Assembly (NCBI GenBank): GCA_020638995.1
Contig: JACKHM010000002.1
Span: forward strand, 682,001-746,000
Source of the DNA: Planctomycetaceae bacterium
GTDB taxonomy: Bacteria > Planctomycetota > Planctomycetia > Pirellulales > Pirellulaceae
Length of the DNA stretch: 64,000 nt
Direction: 5' to 3'
The translations under genes were made by a program, and so were the position numbers. Below the pieces are notes generated by a model. The model was not told where the DNA came from. It searched no databases and saw only the letters and a program-made list of their open reading frames with translations. The first letter of the stretch is position 1, and each line of letters begins with the position of its first letter. Positions 45,701 through 51,700 of the stretch are shown here, one piece after another.

Positions 45701-48700
45701 AACGGTGGCTGCCAAACTCGCCAGATTGTGGACACCGCGGCCATCGTCAATCACGACGTCGAAGTGATTGGCGATGCGGATGTCGTCATCGCGCGTGTCG
45801 TTCGGTACGCCGAGTGTGTTCGTACCCGCATCCACACCGGTGCGTCCGCCCGTTCGATCCGGGTCGAACCGCAACAGAACCTGATCGTCTTGGGTTGTCG
45901 TACGAATGGTCAGCAAATCGCCGTCATTCGGATTGGCGTTTACGTTGACGTTCTCGGTATTCGCAAAGTTAATTGCAACACCGGATACCGTACCCATCAC
46001 GTTATCGTCGAAAATGCGGCCTTCGCCGGCGTCGGCGAAATCGGCGTCGACCAAAATGTCGTCAAGAATGTTCAAGACGCCCGTGTACGCGACCCGGTCA
46101 TCACCGTCTTGGAGATTTACCTGAACATCGACTTGCCATTCGGCCAGATTCGTCGCGTAGGGCTGGATGGCGACGCGATCGTTGCCGGACCCTGCTGTAT
46201 TTTCATCGGGCGCCCCAGGCAGCGTTGTTCCGTACACGTTCAGATTGCTGACATCCAGGAACGTGATCGGTGACGAATCATTGATTTGGAGCGTGAAATC
46301 GTTTTGAATCCCGTCGTTGGGGCCCGGGCCGCCGCCATCTGGATCAAAGTCCGCGATACCAGTGATCAAGTATTCGTCGTGCTGTCCGGGCGCGTTGCCG
46401 TTGTCGTCACCAACGATGTTCGCCGTGGGTGTATCGATGAGCACATCTTCCATCGAGCTGAATGTGATTCCAAACGCGGCACCAATGCCGACGGTGGAGA
46501 CATTTGGCGGACTTGCTTGATCGCTGTAAACATTCACGCCATTCGGATAGTTCAAGATAATGCGATCGCCCACGGGCGCGGTGACGTCGCCTGGATCAAA
46601 CGGCCGACCACCGTTGACTTGAATGAAGTAGTCCGGGGACGGCGTCACTGTGGTGGCGTCGGCTCGCTGATCGGTCGCCGAGACAAACGGCGTCACTTCA
46701 AAACCGGTGCTGACCACCAATCCTGGTTCCAATGGATTCGTTTGGCCGAATCCGTTCGCGCGAGTCATATCAACAGCCAGCAAATTGGTCGCCGCACCGT
46801 TTCGATCGCTGGTGATTTGAGTTCGTGTTACGGCACCAGGGTTCGAAATGTCGATGGCGTCAAAGCTTGTACCGCCGCCAAAGCCGGGAATGATCACGCC
46901 GACACCAAATCCGAACGGATTCAGCGTCGTTGTATTACCGGCAGCATCCGTCAAAGGCGCTTCATTGGGTGCATAGATATAAACTTGATCGTCTTCGGTT
47001 GCCGTCGGGGTTGTGTTTCCCTGGATGGTCAACGCGCCTGCCGCAGCGCTCACGCCGTTGATATCAATGTCCGGACCGTTGGATCCGCCTGCGACACCGG
47101 GGAACTGGTCGAACAAATCGCCTTCATTCGGCCCATCCCAAGGATCGCCGTCTAGGAATACCAACGCGCGGCTTGCTGTAATCGGAGCCACGGTCAAATC
47201 ATCCGCCGTACCGTTGCGGCCATTGACAACCACCGTGTCGTTGTTCGCGACGTCGGCGTTGTAGTTGATCTGTTCCACCGTATCGGCATCCAGCGTCGTG
47301 CCGAGACCGTCCACGTCGACTTCACCAGCGCCGGCTTGATAGCTGAATGTTGCGTTGCGGATTCCGGTGATGTTGTTGATGTTGATCAGGTCACGGTTGT
47401 TGGACAAGGGTGCATTGTTCGCACCGCCGCTGATTACGAAGGTCCCTCCCGTCGCACCGCCGCCGGCATTGTTGTAGTCGACGTTGAATGTGTCGTTGCC
47501 GTCAAAGCCATTGAACGTATTGGCTGCTCCCGGCTGCAACTGATTGGCATCAATCTCGAATGTACCGTTATTGCCCGCTCCGGTCACGGTCGCATCGCCA
47601 TCGCTAATCGTCGTTTGGATTGTCGCCGTCGTATGGAAGATGTTGTACGTGTTGTTTGACGTCAGCGGATTCGCACCGGTCAGGTTCAAGTTCTCGAGCG
47701 TCCCGTTATTGCCAGCGTTGGTCCCGAGCGAATTCGAGTTGTAGGTCACCTCGACACCGGCAAAGCCATCAACCCAATTAACGGTCGTCTGCTCCCCAGG
47801 GCCCGCTTGCGTCAGGCTGTAGGTGTCACCCGTCGTATCGTCAAAGTCCGAGATATTCAGCGTGTCAGTACCGGCACCCGTATCGAGAGTGATTGCGCCG
47901 TCAATCGCATTCAGGTTGCCAGCACCAGCGAGCAATGTGGGTGCGTTGCTGGCAATATTGACCGTGTCGCCACCCGCCTGGGTTGCGATGTTGTAGACCG
48001 ATCCAGACAGTGTGCTACGGATATTGACAGTATCGCCACCGGTATTGCTGGTGAAGATGTTGATGGTTTCAATCTGGTCGCCGGCCCCATAAGTGATGTC
48101 GGCCGTTGTGCCATTGTTATTGCCGGTGATTCCATTCGCCCCTGGCTCGCCAATCGTGGTGCTGGTGACTCGCACGGTATCTCCCGTGGCGTCATCCGTA
48201 TCCACAATACGCAGCAGGTCGGTGCCACCTTCGTCGCCGGTGGGCGAGACCGCAATCAAGGACGTAATGTTATCCACCGTGCCCGTAGCGGCGCCATCGG
48301 CTGGTGTGCTGTCCAAAACGAATGTGTCGCCACCTGCACCGCCGAACAAGCTGACCGTCGACGTGACTGCCAGACTGGTGGTGCTACGCACGCGAATCTC
48401 GTCGTCAGAATTGTCTCCACCAACATTGCTATCGCCGTCCAGGCGAACTGCGGTCAAGGTGTCTTCGTTAACATCCAATGATCGCAGGTCAATCGTATCG
48501 CTGCCGCCCATCCCGTAGACCTCAAGTGCCGTAAAGGCATCGGCAGCGAAATCGAAGGTCTCGAATCCGGCCGTCTCGCGAACTCGCGTAAATCCGGCGG
48601 GACCAGCAACTGCGTCTGCGTCGATAACTTCGATGATGTTTGCAGCGCCGTCGCCCAAAATTGTTAGTGTGCCGCCTGCGACACCCGATGTAGTAATCGG

Positions 48701-51700
48701 CTCCAGGCCGGTGAAGTAGATTTGGTGCGCAATCGTGTTATCGACAGTATCGACCGTTAGAATTTCTCCGTCCGAATCGACGCCGTCGCCGGCGCCATCG
48801 CCGATGGCGTAAGTCTGATTCGTGTTGGCAATCCCGGTCACGGTGTTGTCGAGCGTAAACATTAGGCTATCGTTGCCTGCCGCTCCACCACTGAAAAAGA
48901 TGGACGCCATACCTGGCAGCAGCAAGTTGTCGGAGACTCCTGGAACGGTGCCCTGGAACACTGGCCGACCGTTGGACTCGTCGATGTGCAACATGTCGTT
49001 GTCTTGGTTCGAGCCGATCACGGTCAACGAATTCACGTCGGCAATCGGGCCGCTGAAGTGCAACTCTTCCGTGCCGTCGTCGTCCACATCGATCAGGATT
49101 TCGAGAATCGTGGGATCCGTGGCGTTCAACCGCACGATGATCTCGTCGTCATCCGCGGCGGCATTGTCGTCGACCGCGATGTCGTTTTGCATGTCGACAA
49201 CCAGATCGAACGGCGTACCAGAGGACTCGTTTACCGTTTCGATATCGCCGTAGTTCACCGCCAAGTGTGCGCTGGTAAACGCGAAGAACCCGGCCCCAGG
49301 CCCCGTGACGTGCAGCGTTTCACCAGTTATCGCGACGGCGCTGAGGTCGATGTTCAATGTGTCCGCAGGGTTCGCGGTGGGAAAACTGGGGGCAGCACCG
49401 TCGATTGTGAAGGAAGTCGTCGTGCGTGGCGCGAGGTTGAACGTGTCGCCGACATTCGAGCCGTTCACGTCGTCACCACCGTTGATCGCGGTGCCGTTGG
49501 TCGATGTAATCGTTGCCGTGTTAGCGATCGTCACCGTGCCGGGAGTATTGAGATCCGCATCGCCCGGTCCGGCGGCATTATCGACATTGATGGTAATAGT
49601 CGTCGCACCACTGACGTTTGCCGTGCCTTGGATGAGCACTTGGTCGCCACCGTTCAACGTCAACGCCGCCGTGGTATCCTGAACCGTAACTCCAGTTTGA
49701 ATCGTCAGGTCGTCGGACTCCATGCCGACACCGCCACCGTCCATGTTGTCATCCGTCGCTGTGTAAGTGAATCCGCCGCTTGTAATCGCATCGCTGCTGA
49801 TGGTCAACGGGCTGGTGGCGACAATGCGGCCCCCCCCACCTACGCCGCTGACGGCTCTGGTGTTGGGACCACCGAGGTTGGTCAATTGAAGTGCGCCGAT
49901 GTTGTCGATGCGAATCACGCCGGAAGTGGTATTGGACACATCCAACTGGGCGAGTTGCGTATCCAACGGGTTACCATTCGTGCCGACACCCCCGGCTGCC
50001 TGCAATACCGCCGCCGCGGCAATGATGTTTACGTTTCCGGCACCATCCCCGGGAAGAACGTCGAAAACTGCACCACCGCCACTGGCATCGGTGTCCGCAT
50101 TGATAAAGACCGTCCCGGCACCGGCGTTGACCGCGCTGACGTCGACATCACTCGTCGAGTTCAGCGTAATGTTACCACCACCCGACTGAATGTTGAACTG
50201 CTGCAAGTTTGTATTCAAAAAACTACCGCCAGCTCCGCCAGCGTCATTCACGGTGGAAGGATAAGTGAGCGTGGCTCCGCCATGAACTCCGATGGTCCCC
50301 GCGCCCGTCGTGGAAACCGTGGGTGTGTTGACCCACCTAAGGTCGCCGAAGCTGACCAGCAATACATTTCCGCCGGTCGCCGTCACACCAGCTTGCACTT
50401 GCAACTCGTCGCTAAAGTTGTCGCCATTCGCAAACACCGTCACATTGCCGCTGCCCGCATTGTTGATCGCCTGTAGGATGCGAACGGACTCGGCTCCTCC
50501 GCCCACACCATCGCGAATCAAGATATTCCCTGTCGCCGCATTGCTGGTGATCCCCACGCCGGGCAAAGTATCCACCGTGGTAATGTCCAACGCACCGGTA
50601 TCCGAGATGCTGATGTCGCCCGTTGCGGTCGTGGCGGCGAGATTCGTTACTTGGATGTCAATGTCGGCTGTGTCGGTTGCGGCGCTTCCGATTCCGTTGC
50701 CTGCGCGAATGGCAAGGCTCGTGGCCACCACATTTTCGCCAGCGGCGTCTTCACCGCTGAAGCGATCTTCGATACTGCCGCTGCCGTTGCCATCCCGGTC
50801 TGCGGTGATGATTACCGTTCCGCCGGTGGTGACGCGATCAAGTTGCACCAGATCGGGCGCGGTCATCGTGATATTGCCCGTGCCGCTCGAAACCGTATAG
50901 TCGCGCACGTTACCGCCGGTGGGTGTAGTGATGTCGCCGCCGCTGGCACCATTGCTCAGCGCGCCCGCGAACGAGACTTTGCGCCCCGCATGGATTCCCA
51001 CGGTTCCGGTGCCCGTCGTCGAGATATTGATCTGAGTCGCGGGCACGACGGTTAGTAGGAAATTGGCGTTATTATTCGCAACGATCAACACGTTGCCGCC
51101 TTGGGACGTGACACTGGCGTCGACGTTCACGTTGCCAACGGCCGCAGCAGTTCCCTCGTCGGAACTGAGCGTAATGTTACCAGCCCCGGCGTTGGTAACG
51201 ACTTGATTGATACTCAGATTTCCCGAGCCAGTTCCTTCGCGGATCAAAATGTCATCGCCGGCACCGCCCGTAGTGATTGTGACACCGCTCAGGCTGTCCA
51301 CCGTCGCAACGGTCAATCCATCAGAATCGCTCAAGCTGATGTCGCCGGTAACCGTCGTGGCGGAGACATTGGTGGCAGCCAAGTCGATATCGCTATCATC
51401 GACCGCGGCATCGCCAATACCCGTTGTGGCACGTAGTGCAACGGACGGCGAACTGATATTCGCACCTTCGCCAGCCGTCGCGTCGGTGATCGAACCGTTT
51501 AAGGCTTGGGCAAAGAAGCTGGTCGCGGTGGTCACGCTGTCGATTGACAGGCTATTCGCGTCGACGATGTCAGCCGTAGCCGCATTTGTGATCGTCAGCG
51601 CACCCTGGAAATCGTTGGTTGCACTGGTCAAGTTGATCGTACCCGTCGCGCCAGCGTCGAGCGTCGTCGTGCCCGTCGCGCTCACTGGGCCAGTTTGCTG

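Noticed and set aside
48986..50476. 496-codon plus-strand open frame opposite the giant gene
   Set aside because: Same reason: antisense to the repetitive coding sequence, with no start signal or recognisable fold.
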